A stretch of DNA of 53,900 bases from the IMG/VR virus record IMGVR_UViG_3300050821_001685, positions 1 through 53,900 of that record; one strand, given 5' to 3'. The notes beneath the pieces were generated by a model. That model made no database searches. It saw only the letters and a program-made list of their open reading frames with translations, and was not told the DNA's origin. This DNA is from a virus. Below are positions 23,651 to 30,648 of this stretch, one piece after another (within the stretch, counting starts at the first letter, position 1; every line of letters starts with the position of its first letter). Position numbers and translations under genes: made by a program.

Positions 23651-24705
23651 GGTGCATACTGCATGGCTGCCTTTATGAATTCTTCCGCTTGCGGCGCGAC
23701 GATAGCGTTACCGTAGCCCCGCAAAAGTCCCACTCGATTGGCAACCCCATAAGCCAGCGGGAATGCGCTGGGTTCAACTGGCCGCCATTTGTCATCTTTG
23801 CATCGGAGCCAGTCAGCAGTTCGCCAGTAGCCGTTAGTCGGGCCGCACCATTCAACGCCGACTTGACGCGGGCTCCTAACGTCATGCTCGTTCCTATATC
23901 CACCCCGCGCGTCTTTTGTCTCGCGTTTCGTGCTAATATCTGCTCCGGTTCTTCGTCCGGCTCTGTCGCCATACATGTCGGCCAGCCCGCTAGTTGGTGC
24001 GCCAATTCGTTCAGTGCTTTCCCGCGCGGATGCAACCAACGTTCCCGATGGTATTCTTCCGTTGCTTCGTTGCTGCGGTAGTCCCGCGTTGTTGTTGTTG
24101 GCCAGCCCGTCAGCATCGTAAAGTCGTCCAAGTTCGATCCGTGACGTGTCGTGTCCGTTGCTCGCGCTGCCTGAGCGCCACCATGGCTGCCGTCTCTGCT
24201 CTGCGTCGTAGGCCATCCAGTATAACCGCTGTCGGATATGCGGCGCACCGAAGCTCGCAACGCATTGATCGAGCGCCCCGAAGGCGTAGTCCGTACCTTC
24301 CAAGTCAGACTGTACAAGGTCGAGCCAAGCAAGTCCGTCTGGGCTCGCAACTTGCTCACCAAAAACGATGTTAGGGCGGCACTGCTCGATAAGATGGAAA
24401 AACGCAGGCCATAGGTGCCGCTCGTCAGTAAACCCCGCTCCTTGGCCTGCCTGGCTGAAAGGCTGGCATGGGCATGAACCGCTCCAGCCGTGACAATCGT
24501 CGGACCACCCGGCCCGGCGCATGGCGTAGGACCAGACGCCGATTCCGGCAAAGAAATGGCATTGTGTGTACTTGGCAAGTTCCAAGGGAATAACATCCTC
24601 GATGCTTCTTTCGTCAACGTCGCCGGGCGCGATCATGTTCGCGGCAATCAACTTGCGCAGCCATTCGGCTGCGAAAGGGTCTTTTTCGTTGTAGTACGCT
24701 ACCAT
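23647..24705 (-). CDS. C5-cytosine DNA methyltransferase
   Basis: 352 residues from ATG 24703-24705 with AAGGAA upstream. It begins MVAYYNEKDPFAAEWL, a typical phage opening. Motif I is 'HFFAGIGVWS' (about 50-60), motif IV 'PCQPFS' with catalytic Cys (79-84), motif VI appears as EQV rather than ENV, motif VIII 'RQRLYW', and motif X 'GYGNAIVAPQAEEFI' closes it. The variable target-recognition region contains GLAD/GLAN-type repeats. It transfers methyl to carbon 5 of cytosine in an unknown site. A 314-codon open frame lies inside it in another phase. Confidence 0.85.
   Translation of the reverse strand: MVAYYNEKDPFAAEWLRKLIAANMIAPGDVDERSIEDVIPLELAKYTQCHFFAGIGVWSYAMRRAGWSDDCHGWSGSCPCQPFSQAGQGAGFTDERHLWPAFFHLIEQCRPNIVFGEQVASPDGLAWLDLVQSDLEGTDYAFGALDQCVASFGAPHIRQRLYWMAYDAEQRRQPWWRSGSASNGHDTSRIELGRLYDADGLANNNNAGLPQQRSNGRIPSGTLVASARESTERIGAPTSGLADMYGDRAGRRTGADISTKRETKDARGGYRNEHDVRSPRQVGVEWCGPTNGYWRTADWLRCKDDKWRPVEPSAFPLAYGVANRVGLLRGYGNAIVAPQAEEFIKAAMQYAP
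23673..24617 (-). other. Second long open frame (314 codons) inside the C5-methyltransferase gene
   Basis: In the +1 phase relative to the methyltransferase, open from ATG 24615-24617 to 23673. The translation contains repeated 'GWPTTQSRD', 'GWPTTTTRD' and 'GWPTCMATE', and ends 'GGQLNPAHSRWLMGLPIEWD...SSRRKRKNS'. From memory, very similar sequences are common as hypothetical phage proteins. Either an overprinted gene is translated, or the similarity simply echoes conserved methyltransferase DNA. I cannot decide. Confidence 0.4.
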
Positions 24706-24866
24706 GGAAATTCCTTCGGCGGTTCTACAGCAGACGGCAATTCCCAAGGCATCGGCGGCGACTTGTACGGTTCATGCGTTGCGCCGTAGATACAGCGCAC
24801 GCCATCGGCTTCTTTCTTGCCGCACGCGCACGTACCATCCCACTCGCCGTTTGTATCTAACCCCAC
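24699..24866 (-). CDS. Small CxC protein, 55 aa, GTG start
   Basis: GTG 24864-24866 with GGAGAG 7 nt upstream, stop TAG 24699-24701. MGLDTNGEWDGTCACGKK, then 'VRCIYGATHEPYKSPPMPWE'. Three cysteines suggest a metal knuckle. Overlaps the primase stop by 10 nt and the methyltransferase start by 7 nt, so it is translationally linked to both. Function unknown. Confidence 0.6.
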   Translation of the reverse strand: MGLDTNGEWDGTCACGKKEADGVRCIYGATHEPYKSPPMPWELPSAVEPPKEFPW

Positions 24867-26923
24867 GGAAAACTCTCCTTCGGTACTTCGATTGCAAATG
24901 GTATTGTTAATTCCTGCCGTACACTACCAGCCGGCGGAAAGATCGTCAAGAACGGATAACCGTACAAGCTCCTAAGATGGCCGCTTTCCACAAGGCTTTT
25001 TATGCCGTCCTCGAACATCTTTTTAGCGGCATCCTTGCTGACGACGTAACCGGGCACTTCGCCTTTGACGGCGTGGCCTATCTCGGCTGCCACGCTATCG
25101 AATTTGACGATGCTACCAGCGCGTAAAGCGTCCATGCCGACAGCCGTAACGCCGGGCAGCATCGCGGCCAGCTTAAGCACGGCGGACTGTTCTTTGTTCT
25201 CTTTAATCATTTCCGAAGTGCGCTTGAAGACGTTAACAGTGGTTGTACGGCCCTTCACGTCTTTGCCGTAGTTTTCCGAAACGATCTTGCCCGTGTAACT
25301 CTTGGCCTTCGGCGCCCCGCGCGCCTTGCCGCAATCGACCGATACGAAGTCGTTGCGGCCGCCTGTGACGCGATAGACGAAGCCGGCGTTACCCGACTTG
25401 GCGCCGTTGCCTTTCTGCCATGCGTCTTCATTGCCGAGTGGTAAGTGATCGGTGACGAGTACAGCGGCGCCCGTACGCCGCGCCACGCTTTTCAGAATAA
25501 ACATGGCTTTCAGCACGGCTTCGGTATCGTTGTCGGCAAAGCAAATCCCGGACGCGCCCCAAGTATCCAACGCAATTATATCAACACGCTTATCCATCGC
25601 GGCCATGGCCTGAAACTGCGCTACGCATTGTTGCTCGAATGCCATCGGCTCGTTGATGCCACGAATCATGTGAAAGCGCGCCGCCAGCTCCGTTGCATTA
25701 GGTTCCTGACGCAGCAGATGCCTCACGCGTCGTTCTGTGCCGTAATCGTCTTCAGCGGCAATCCATAGGACATGACCATTCGTGCGTTCGTTATCGGCAT
25801 CCAACCATGAAACCCCCCTAAGAAACTGCACCGATAAATCAGTAACAAGCGCGGACTTTCCGGCGCCGCTGTGCCCTGTGAAAAAATGGACTTCGCCGCA
25901 GAGTATTCTTTGATAAAACAGCCACGGCAATTCTGCACTGTCGTCCTCCAGTGAAATCTCAAAACCGCTACGCAATGCCAATGTCGGCGCCGCCTGCGCG
26001 TCAAACAATCCTTGCAGCATCGTACGGCGCGACATAATCGCTTGCATAATGAGGTTGCCGCGCAACACCGGCAACTGATCTTGCCGGGTTATTTCTTCGC
26101 CGAGCGTACGGCCGCCGATTCCTTCGTCCAAGCTGTGCCCGGCTTCGGTAATGGCGTCTTCAATCTCGCGCCGCGTACACATACCGTGCTGTTCGGCGAA
26201 TTTCAGCACGCCAACAATGGCGAAGATTGTAGATCCGCGTCCTTCGGTTTTGCCTAGCAGCTCATGCTTGAGCATCCCGAGATAACGCGATGCAGCGTCG
26301 CGCCCGGCCTGCCATTCATCGTACGTTTGCGGCGCTGCGTATTTTAGTTCGTCCACACTGGCGGTTTCGTGCTCCGCTGCGAAACGTAATGACGTGCCGG
26401 CTCGCAACGGGACTTCGGATAAGACCGTTTGCAGTTGTTCTGTCGTCAGTCGCGGCCAGTCACTTTGCCAATTCTCCCACTGATAGTTTTGGCCGGTATC
26501 TTTATGCGGGCCAAAAGCGATAAATTGGCCGCCCATGATTTGTAAATGCTCACCGTTTGCGAATGTAAACGTACGGCCACGTACGGGCGCATCGATGAGA
26601 TAAAAAGGGATTAGAAAACGGTTTGGTCTGCCTCGTCTAATAGGAACGTTCGGACCAAGCACTGAGCGAAAAGCGTCTAGTAGTCTTGGAGATAGAGTTG
26701 GGTCCGATACATCAACGTCGAAAGCAGTTAATCCGTTATCGCCGCAGCGCAGTCCTACGCTGCCGGCGCCGGGGTGCGCAATCGGGTGCGTCCACAGGTC
26801 CCAGCCAGCGCCGATCGGCGCTTTGCTGTTCCGGGCGATGGCGAGGGGGAAAAGGCCGCGCGCAATGGCGGCATCCCAAAAGGATTGTATGTCGTACGCG
26901 GTTGTGCTAGTGGGGGCAAGCAT
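24857..26923 (-). CDS. Primase-polymerase fused to RepA-like helicase
   Basis: 688 residues. The N-terminal about 200 residues are a bifunctional primase-polymerase domain: 'KAPIGAGWDLWTHP', 'GLTAFDVDVSDP' (metal-binding D69/D71) and 'GQFIAFGPHKDTG'. A second domain carries the AAA/RecA-type Walker A 'GHSGAGKSALVTDL' and Walker B 'VDIIALDTWG', typical of RepA/DnaB-like hexameric helicases. The protein would prime and unwind the phage origin. It is the first large gene of the replication transcript downstream of the 27.6 kb promoter. Confidence 0.85.
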   Translation of the reverse strand: MLAPTSTTAYDIQSFWDAAIARGLFPLAIARNSKAPIGAGWDLWTHPIAHPGAGSVGLRCGDNGLTAFDVDVSDPTLSPRLLDAFRSVLGPNVPIRRGRPNRFLIPFYLIDAPVRGRTFTFANGEHLQIMGGQFIAFGPHKDTGQNYQWENWQSDWPRLTTEQLQTVLSEVPLRAGTSLRFAAEHETASVDELKYAAPQTYDEWQAGRDAASRYLGMLKHELLGKTEGRGSTIFAIVGVLKFAEQHGMCTRREIEDAITEAGHSLDEGIGGRTLGEEITRQDQLPVLRGNLIMQAIMSRRTMLQGLFDAQAAPTLALRSGFEISLEDDSAELPWLFYQRILCGEVHFFTGHSGAGKSALVTDLSVQFLRGVSWLDADNERTNGHVLWIAAEDDYGTERRVRHLLRQEPNATELAARFHMIRGINEPMAFEQQCVAQFQAMAAMDKRVDIIALDTWGASGICFADNDTEAVLKAMFILKSVARRTGAAVLVTDHLPLGNEDAWQKGNGAKSGNAGFVYRVTGGRNDFVSVDCGKARGAPKAKSYTGKIVSENYGKDVKGRTTTVNVFKRTSEMIKENKEQSAVLKLAAMLPGVTAVGMDALRAGSIVKFDSVAAEIGHAVKGEVPGYVVSKDAAKKMFEDGIKSLVESGHLRSLYGYPFLTIFPPAGSVRQELTIPFAIEVPKESFPWG

Positions 26924-26955
26924 CGCAGGCCCTAGCTGTGGTGCGCTTCTAGCCT

Positions 26956-26990
26956 CGGAACGGAGTCGAGCCCGTTCCGGGGTTTTTCTT
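26956..26990 (+). terminator. Plus-oriented hairpin with T-run
   Basis: CGGAACGG (26956-26963) pairs with CCGTTCCG (26972-26979), then GGGTTTTTCTTTTT. The orientation suits plus-strand transcripts, although only minus-strand genes surround it. It may block antisense transcription into the operon. Confidence 0.6.
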
Positions 26991-27013
26991 TTTATGCTTG
27001 CGTCATGGGGTTG

Positions 27014-27121
27014 TCAAATTTCCTGCCAATTAAAGCAAACACCGCCGCACTCGCGCATCTGGAACCACCAAGAATAAATGTTCTCTAGCGTCATGGGGTA
27101 TCGTTCAAAATACGGTTTCAC
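27014..27121 (-). CDS. Tiny protein, 35 aa, GTG start
   Basis: GTG 27119-27121 overlaps the TGA of the upstream membrane protein (GTGA), with GGGA 6 nt upstream. MKPYFERYPMTLENIYSWWF..., ending CFNWQEI. Coupling supports expression; function unknown. Confidence 0.5.
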   Translation of the reverse strand: MKPYFERYPMTLENIYSWWFQMRECGGVCFNWQEI

Positions 27122-27291
27122 AGCGTTCCCGTCACAACCCGAAACATGACGTACGCGAAAAACGCGGTGACGATAAGCAACGCACTGCCGACGACAATGC
27201 GCGCTGTACGTACACCGAAGGCGAATGTGATGGCGGCAACGATCGCGAAAATACCGATCGCACCGCCATGTTTGTGGTGGCCGTAGCTCAT
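27118..27291 (-). CDS. Two-TM small membrane protein, 57 aa
   Basis: ATG 27289-27291 (ATGA overlap) to TGA 27118-27120. MSYGHHKHGGAIGIFAIV begins a hydrophobic segment, and a second one runs through 'IVVGSALLIVTAFFAYVMF'. The loop is basic (VRTARI). A small inner-membrane protein made early; possibly superinfection exclusion or host membrane interference, unproven. Confidence 0.65.
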   Translation of the reverse strand: MSYGHHKHGGAIGIFAIVAAITFAFGVRTARIVVGSALLIVTAFFAYVMFRVVTGTL

Positions 27292-27452
27292 TGGTCATCT
27301 TCCCATTGCTGCTTTAGATCATTAATCGCGTCTTGCTCGGTGCGACCGTAGCCGATGTAACAGCCGGGTTCGTAGTTATCGAAAACTGCGGACCAATCAA
27401 ATTGACGCTGCGAGATTGGCGGATAGACAAACTCTGTGATGATTTTGTTCAT
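27288..27452 (-). CDS. Small protein with GYGRTEQDAI motif, 54 aa
   Basis: ATG 27450-27452, TGA 27288-27290. MNKIITEFVYPPISQR..., then 'CYIGYGRTEQDAINDLK'. The GxGxTxxxAIxDL pattern recalls a widespread small phage/bacterial alpha-beta protein of unknown function. Lies 1 nt after the 27454 gene and overlaps the next by ATGA. Confidence 0.65.
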   Translation of the reverse strand: MNKIITEFVYPPISQRQFDWSAVFDNYEPGCYIGYGRTEQDAINDLKQQWEDDQ

Positions 27453-27453
27453 A

Positions 27454-27624
27454 TCACACAACCTCTCGCTCGAACTGCGCCCACCACTGAACCGAACGGC
27501 CGTACCGCAGCGCCTCGACCATATCGGTACAGGCTATGTCGAATTCCTCGCCACTGCAAGCAATCGCCAGTTTGCGCGCGGCTTCCTGCACCAGTTCGTT
27601 GTCGGTTTTGATTCGGCTAATCAT
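27454..27624 (-). CDS. Small protein, first gene after the 27.66 kb promoter, 56 aa
   Basis: ATG 27622-27624 with CGCTGGAGAGCG immediately upstream, a leader shared with genes at 29081 and 29358. MISRIKTDNELVQEAA, helical, ending WWAQFEREVV. Promoter-proximal gene of the replication transcript. Function unknown. Confidence 0.65.
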   Translation of the reverse strand: MISRIKTDNELVQEAARKLAIACSGEEFDIACTDMVEALRYGRSVQWWAQFEREVV

Positions 27625-27660
27625 GTCGCTCTCCAGCGGTTCGCGTTATCGATGTACGTA

Positions 27661-27689
27661 CATGTACGCCTACTAAAGTGGGCTGTCAA
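27661..27689 (-). promoter_or_regulatory. Promoter with GTACGTAC element, minus strand
   Basis: TTGACA (27684-27689), 17-nt spacer, TACATG (27661-27666), followed by GTACGTACATCGA and the CGCTGGAGAGCG leader. The palindromic GTACATGTAC/TGTACGTACA word also follows promoters at 29018 and 36105. Confidence 0.75.
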
Positions 27690-28342
27690 CACTCCCAAGG
27701 CATTTTTTGCGCTTTATTTTGGGTGAGCCATTTTTGCAACAGTTCTTCGCCGGGTTGCGCAAGCGCGGCGTTTATCCTTCTTGTGGATTCCGCCATGGTC
27801 AGGGGCTCGGGTGGCAATTTGTACGTCTGTACAGGCTTGGGAACGACTGGCATTGCAGGTTGCTCGATCACAGCCTGCGTACCGCGCAACTCTTTTAATT
27901 GTGCGTACAGCCCTTCAAGTTCCTCTTTCATGGTGGCGTTGGCCGAACGCAAGGATTCCAGCTCAGACATGCCGACTGCGATTTCGACAGGCGATTGGTT
28001 GCCGTAGTTTTTCTGTACGGCTGCCGCAGGCTGCACAACAGATGCCGCGACCGCAGGCGCAACTTCGGCTTTGCGTACCGCGTACGCCTCAGGGCCAGCT
28101 TTCAACGCCAGCCGGCATTTCTTGCAACGCCGCAGCGCCAAGCCATGATTGGTCGCTTTGCCCTCCAGCGCTTTCGTGGTCACGTCCAGCACGATCGTTT
28201 CCGTACACGTCGGGCACGGCCTTGTGAGCCGGTGTGCGTGCCGGAACTGGCCTTGAAACCACTTATTAACCGGCTTGTCATACGTCCAGCCGGCAAGCAA
28301 GCCGGCAGCCCAGTCAAGCTTTGTCGGGTCAAAATTGGTCAT
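27686..28342 (-). CDS. Zinc-binding coiled-coil protein, 218 aa
   Basis: Begins MTNFDPTKLDWAAGLLAG. 'RPCPTCTETIVLDV' and 'LRRCKKCRLAL' give two CxxC knuckles (a zinc ribbon). A linker is followed by a coiled coil (ELESLRSANATMKEELEGLYAQLKEL) and a Pro-rich stretch. It starts next to the repeat-bearing control region and may bind DNA there; regulator or replication accessory are both possible. Its stop overlaps the -35 box of the downstream promoter. Confidence 0.7.
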   Translation of the reverse strand: MTNFDPTKLDWAAGLLAGWTYDKPVNKWFQGQFRHAHRLTRPCPTCTETIVLDVTTKALEGKATNHGLALRRCKKCRLALKAGPEAYAVRKAEVAPAVAASVVQPAAAVQKNYGNQSPVEIAVGMSELESLRSANATMKEELEGLYAQLKELRGTQAVIEQPAMPVVPKPVQTYKLPPEPLTMAESTRRINAALAQPGEELLQKWLTQNKAQKMPWEC

Positions 28343-28362
28343 GTGTTGCCTCTTTGGGTTAA

Positions 28363-28428
28363 ATAGGTTGCATAGATGGATTACATGGATTAGTGACGTG
28401 GCTTGGTTAGATAGATTACATAGATTAT
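28363..28428. repeat. Tandem ATRGATTAC repeats (iteron/operator-like)
   Basis: Nine-mers ATAGGTTGC (28363), ATGGATTAC (28376), ATGGATTAG (28385), ATAGATTAC (28411) and ATAGATTAT (28420). The last four form two tandem pairs whose starts are 35 bp apart. AT-rich, between divergent genes and overlapping a promoter: a candidate origin or operator. Confidence 0.75.
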
Positions 28429-28440
28429 CCGTGTGGTCAA
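28413..28440 (-). promoter_or_regulatory. Promoter overlapping the repeats
   Basis: Minus strand: TTGACC (28435-28440), 16-nt spacer, TAATCT (28413-28418). The -10 box lies inside one of the ATAGATTAC repeats, so a repeat-binding protein would occlude it. Confidence 0.55.
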
Positions 28441-28494
28441 GTCGTTTGGTAATACCCAGCGCCGCTAAAGGATCGGTGGTGTGCGGGAGAGCGC

Positions 28495-28523
28495 TTGACA
28501 GCCCCGCACCCGATGCGGCAAAG
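28495..28523 (+). promoter_or_regulatory. Possible plus-strand promoter
   Basis: TTGACA at 28495-28500 is a consensus -35. The matching -10 (CAAAGT, 18-nt spacer) is weak, so an activator or a different spacing may be involved. Confidence 0.35.
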
Positions 28524-28549
28524 TGGATGTAAGAATTTGGACAGTTACT

Positions 28550-29014
28550 ATGAGTAACCTAGTCACTTTAAGTAACCACCCACGGCTGCCCGAGTTGGCT
28601 GTACGTATGGCTGCGCTGCATCAAAGCCGGATAAACGCGCTCGTACGGATGAAAAGCCCGATTCTCACTACGGCATGCCGCCAAGCCGGATTGCCGCTCG
28701 AACTGGCGGAAACATGCGGCGGATTGCTTGCAAGCGTCGTGGATGACTTGGTGACGATCGGCCGGCTGCGGCGTACGGATTTTGAGCGTACAAAGCGCAA
28801 GCAACGCGTTCTGGCGGCTGCTGACGAGCCTGCAGCATCGGCCTTACGACTTGCCATCGTTGCGTCGCCGGTCAATGGGCGAGCGGCTGTGGCTCATTGG
28901 GACGCCATTTGCGAGGGTTACGAGCTGGGCAAGCTGGCGTGGCTTTTGGGCATGGACACCGAGACGAGCTGGGGTTATGGTCGCCGGATGGAAAAGCGGA
29001 ATAATCGTAATTAG
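28550..29014 (+). CDS. Hypothetical early protein, 154 aa
   Basis: ATG 28550-28552 chosen because MSNLVTL matches the start of the gene at 8562; an in-frame ATG at 28523 is possible. Helical throughout, with 'LELAETCGGLLASVVDDLV', a basic segment (ERTKRKQRV) and 'GYELGKLAWLLGMDTE'. First gene of the rightward early region. Function unknown. Confidence 0.65.
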   Translation: MSNLVTLSNHPRLPELAVRMAALHQSRINALVRMKSPILTTACRQAGLPLELAETCGGLLASVVDDLVTIGRLRRTDFERTKRKQRVLAAADEPAASALRLAIVASPVNGRAAVAHWDAICEGYELGKLAWLLGMDTETSWGYGRRMEKRNNRN

Positions 29015-29017
29015 GTG

Positions 29018-29045
29018 TTGACAGGGTTTTGGCGTGTGCTAGTGT
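29018..29045 (+). promoter_or_regulatory. Early promoter with GTACGTAC element
   Basis: TTGACA (29018-29023), 16-nt spacer, TAGTGT (29040-29045), then GTACGTACATCGA and CGCTGGAGAGCG before the ATG at 29081. Confidence 0.8.
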
Positions 29046-29080
29046 ACGTACATCGAAACCCGAACCGCTGGAGAGCGCAG

Positions 29081-29305
29081 ATGGTCAAAACCCGCAAACT
29101 AACCCCGAAGCAAGAAGCCGAGATCACTAGCCGCAATTGGGGTTACTGGGACGGCGTTGCCGATCGCGCGCATCAGCGCATGGCGAAGTGGTATCGCGGC
29201 GCTCACAAGACATACGGCCATTTCAACGCCGCTTACGCGGAAGGCTACAATCTCGGCATCTTCGCTGGGGACCCGCCGCCCTACGCTTTGACTGGCGAGG
29301 CTTGA
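29081..29305 (+). CDS. Hypothetical early protein, 74 aa
   Basis: ATG 29081-29083, with GGAGAGCG 3-10 nt upstream. Basic N-terminus (MVKTRKLTPKQEAEIT), then aromatic/helical 'NWGYWDGVADRAHQRMAKWY'. The longer upstream reading would include the promoter, so it is rejected. Function unknown. Confidence 0.7.
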   Translation: MVKTRKLTPKQEAEITSRNWGYWDGVADRAHQRMAKWYRGAHKTYGHFNAAYAEGYNLGIFAGDPPPYALTGEA

Positions 29306-29330
29306 CACCCGCTAAAACCACCCGTACACT
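29302..29330 (+). promoter_or_regulatory. Early promoter
   Basis: TTGACA (29302-29307), 17-nt spacer, TACACT (29325-29330), overlapping the end of the preceding gene, then CGCTGGAGAGCG and the ATG at 29358. Confidence 0.85.
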
Positions 29331-29357
29331 TCCGCCATCTTAACGCTGGAGAGCGAC

Positions 29358-29768
29358 ATGAACACGAACCTTCCCGCCCTTGAAATAGTTTACGACACGC
29401 TGCAAACCGCGCTGGCGCAGTTGCGGGCTATTAACGCCGACGCTATTGAAAGCGCCAATCTCGTACCGATGGTCAAAGCCGTACAGGCGATCGGTGCATT
29501 CCAAGCTGCCATTGACGCACAAATCCAAGCGCGTGCGATCGGCAATGGCGAATTGATTCCTGGTGTTGTTGTGAAGGACAGCGTTGTACATCGCCGATGG
29601 TCAGATCCCGAAGTTGCAGTGCAGCTCGCGCAAGAGACGTTTGGTGACAAGGCTTTCAAACGTGAATTGCTGTCGCCGGCACAAATGGAAAAGTTGGGCG
29701 ACGAAGGCAAGTCGTTTGTTGCTGTGGCTTCGTTCAAGCCGGAAGCTGGCAAGCGAGTGGTGTACTGA
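29358..29768 (+). CDS. Stand-alone copy of the DUF2800 C-terminal domain
   Basis: 136 residues. The last about 75 residues (RRWSDPEVAVQLAQETFG..., 'LLSPAQMEKLGDEGKSFVAV', 'FKPEAGKRVVY') align by eye with the C-terminal domain of the nuclease at 18764-19744 (RAWNDQEQAAK..., 'ISPAQAEKLGPAGKQYAAV', 'HKPEGQLKASY'). It lacks the nuclease core and the Cys cluster. Probably a DNA- or partner-binding module that could modulate or compete with the full nuclease. It has its own strong promoter. Confidence 0.75.
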   Translation: MNTNLPALEIVYDTLQTALAQLRAINADAIESANLVPMVKAVQAIGAFQAAIDAQIQARAIGNGELIPGVVVKDSVVHRRWSDPEVAVQLAQETFGDKAFKRELLSPAQMEKLGDEGKSFVAVASFKPEAGKRVVY

Positions 29769-29769
29769 C

Positions 29770-29910
29770 ATGCGTATGTTCGGGGTATTCAAAGGCGCGA
29801 CTATGTTTGAAGCGTGGATTTGGCGTTTCTACATTCGCGTTCCGTATTGGAAATATTTGCGCGTTGGCTGCCGACCGCATGTTGGTTTTGATTGGGGTGG
29901 AGACGAATGA
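29770..29910 (+). CDS. Small aromatic protein, 46 aa
   Basis: ATG 29770-29772, one base after the previous stop; ends at TGA 29908-29910, overlapping the next ATG. MRMFGVFKGATMFEAWIWRF..., ending GFDWGGDE. Tightly coupled; function unknown. Confidence 0.55.
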   Translation: MRMFGVFKGATMFEAWIWRFYIRVPYWKYLRVGCRPHVGFDWGGDE

Positions 29911-30104
29911 CCCGCTACCATCGCAAATGGGATCGACGCGGCAGGCTGCTCAACGCCGTACAAAAATTGCTGGCCGGCATAATCATTGCCAGCGATAACA
30001 GCGTGTCACTAAGTTTACGGCCACGTACGCGCGAAGCGGAGCGCCTGTACGTGCGTTCCAAATCGATGGTCGCCAGGATAAAGCGGGAGTTGAGCAATGG
30101 CTGA
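29907..30104 (+). CDS. Small basic protein, 65 aa
   Basis: ATG 29907 (ATGA). MTRYHRKWDRRGRLLNAVQK, strongly basic, with a hydrophobic patch (LLAGIIIAS) and a basic C-terminal helix. May bind nucleic acid or a host target; no family recognised. Confidence 0.6.
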   Translation: MTRYHRKWDRRGRLLNAVQKLLAGIIIASDNSVSLSLRPRTREAERLYVRSKSMVARIKRELSNG

Positions 30105-30249
30105 TGATTGCGGTGATGAGTTAGCGAATCGGCGCACCATCATTGCTAAGATTGCGCGGTTACGAACACGCTTGAAAAACATGGCGATGGACGCTAACGT
30201 GCGCGCAATCCTACTTGGCTTTCTGGATTTGCTGGAGGATGAACTGTGA
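30097..30249 (+). CDS. Small helical protein, 50 aa
   Basis: ATG 30097, overlapping the previous gene by 8 nt; TGA 30247-30249. MADDCGDELANRRTIIAKIA..., ending LLGFLDLLEDEL. A basic centre and acidic ends. Function unknown. Confidence 0.55.
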   Translation: MADDCGDELANRRTIIAKIARLRTRLKNMAMDANVRAILLGFLDLLEDEL

Positions 30250-30347
30250 GTGAGGCATGGGCTTGGATTGGCTTAGGTCTTTTTGCTGCGCTTGCGGTGA
30301 CGCTCCCAACCGTGTTTCTTCATTTGCTTGTGCTGTACGGAGGTTGA
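30246..30347 (+). CDS. Single-TM peptide, 33 aa, GTG start
   Basis: GTG overlaps the previous TGA (GTGA). MSEAWAWIGLGLFAALAVTL continues into a second half rich in Leu/Val: essentially one membrane helix. Coupled; function unknown. Confidence 0.5.
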   Translation: MSEAWAWIGLGLFAALAVTLPTVFLHLLVLYGG

Positions 30348-30348
30348 C

Positions 30349-30465
30349 GTGAGTTGGATTATCACCGTGCTCGCAATCTTTTTCCTCTGGCGATGGCTAC
30401 GCGAGAAAATAAACAACAAACCGTGGCCGGACTTTTATCACGACTGGAACGGATGGAGCTGGTGA
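30349..30465 (+). CDS. Small membrane-anchored protein, 38 aa, GTG start
   Basis: GTG 30349 preceded by GGAGG 6 nt upstream, a strong ribosome site. MSWIITVLAIFFLWRWLREK, then a Trp/Asp-rich tail (DFYHDWNGWSW). An N-terminal membrane helix with an exposed tail. Function unknown. Confidence 0.55.
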   Translation: MSWIITVLAIFFLWRWLREKINNKPWPDFYHDWNGWSW

Positions 30466-30480
30466 GGGGAATAGTTGTAC

Positions 30481-30648
30481 ATGACCGAGTATGTAAATAA
30501 GCTGTACAAGCCGACGGAATTAATTGCCGCGCAGCAGGCACTAATGCACAACGGATTTCACGACTTCGATCCGAACGACGCCTCCGCGATAATCATCGCG
30601 CTTCATAAACTTGGCTTTCGCATTGTGCAATGGAAACCACGGCCATGA
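30481..30648 (+). CDS. Small protein, 55 aa
   Basis: ATG 30481. MTEYVNKLYKPTELIAAQQ..., then 'DPNDASAIIIALHKLGFRIV'. A small alpha/beta protein; overlaps the next gene by ATGA (30645-30648). Function unknown. Confidence 0.6.
   Translation: MTEYVNKLYKPTELIAAQQALMHNGFHDFDPNDASAIIIALHKLGFRIVQWKPRP

Noticed and set aside
26956-26990. tRNA-like 3' half (GTCGAGCCC next to a stem)
   Set aside because: The stem is 8 bp with an 8-nt loop and a T-run, and no acceptor, D or anticodon arms are present, so it is a terminator-like hairpin.
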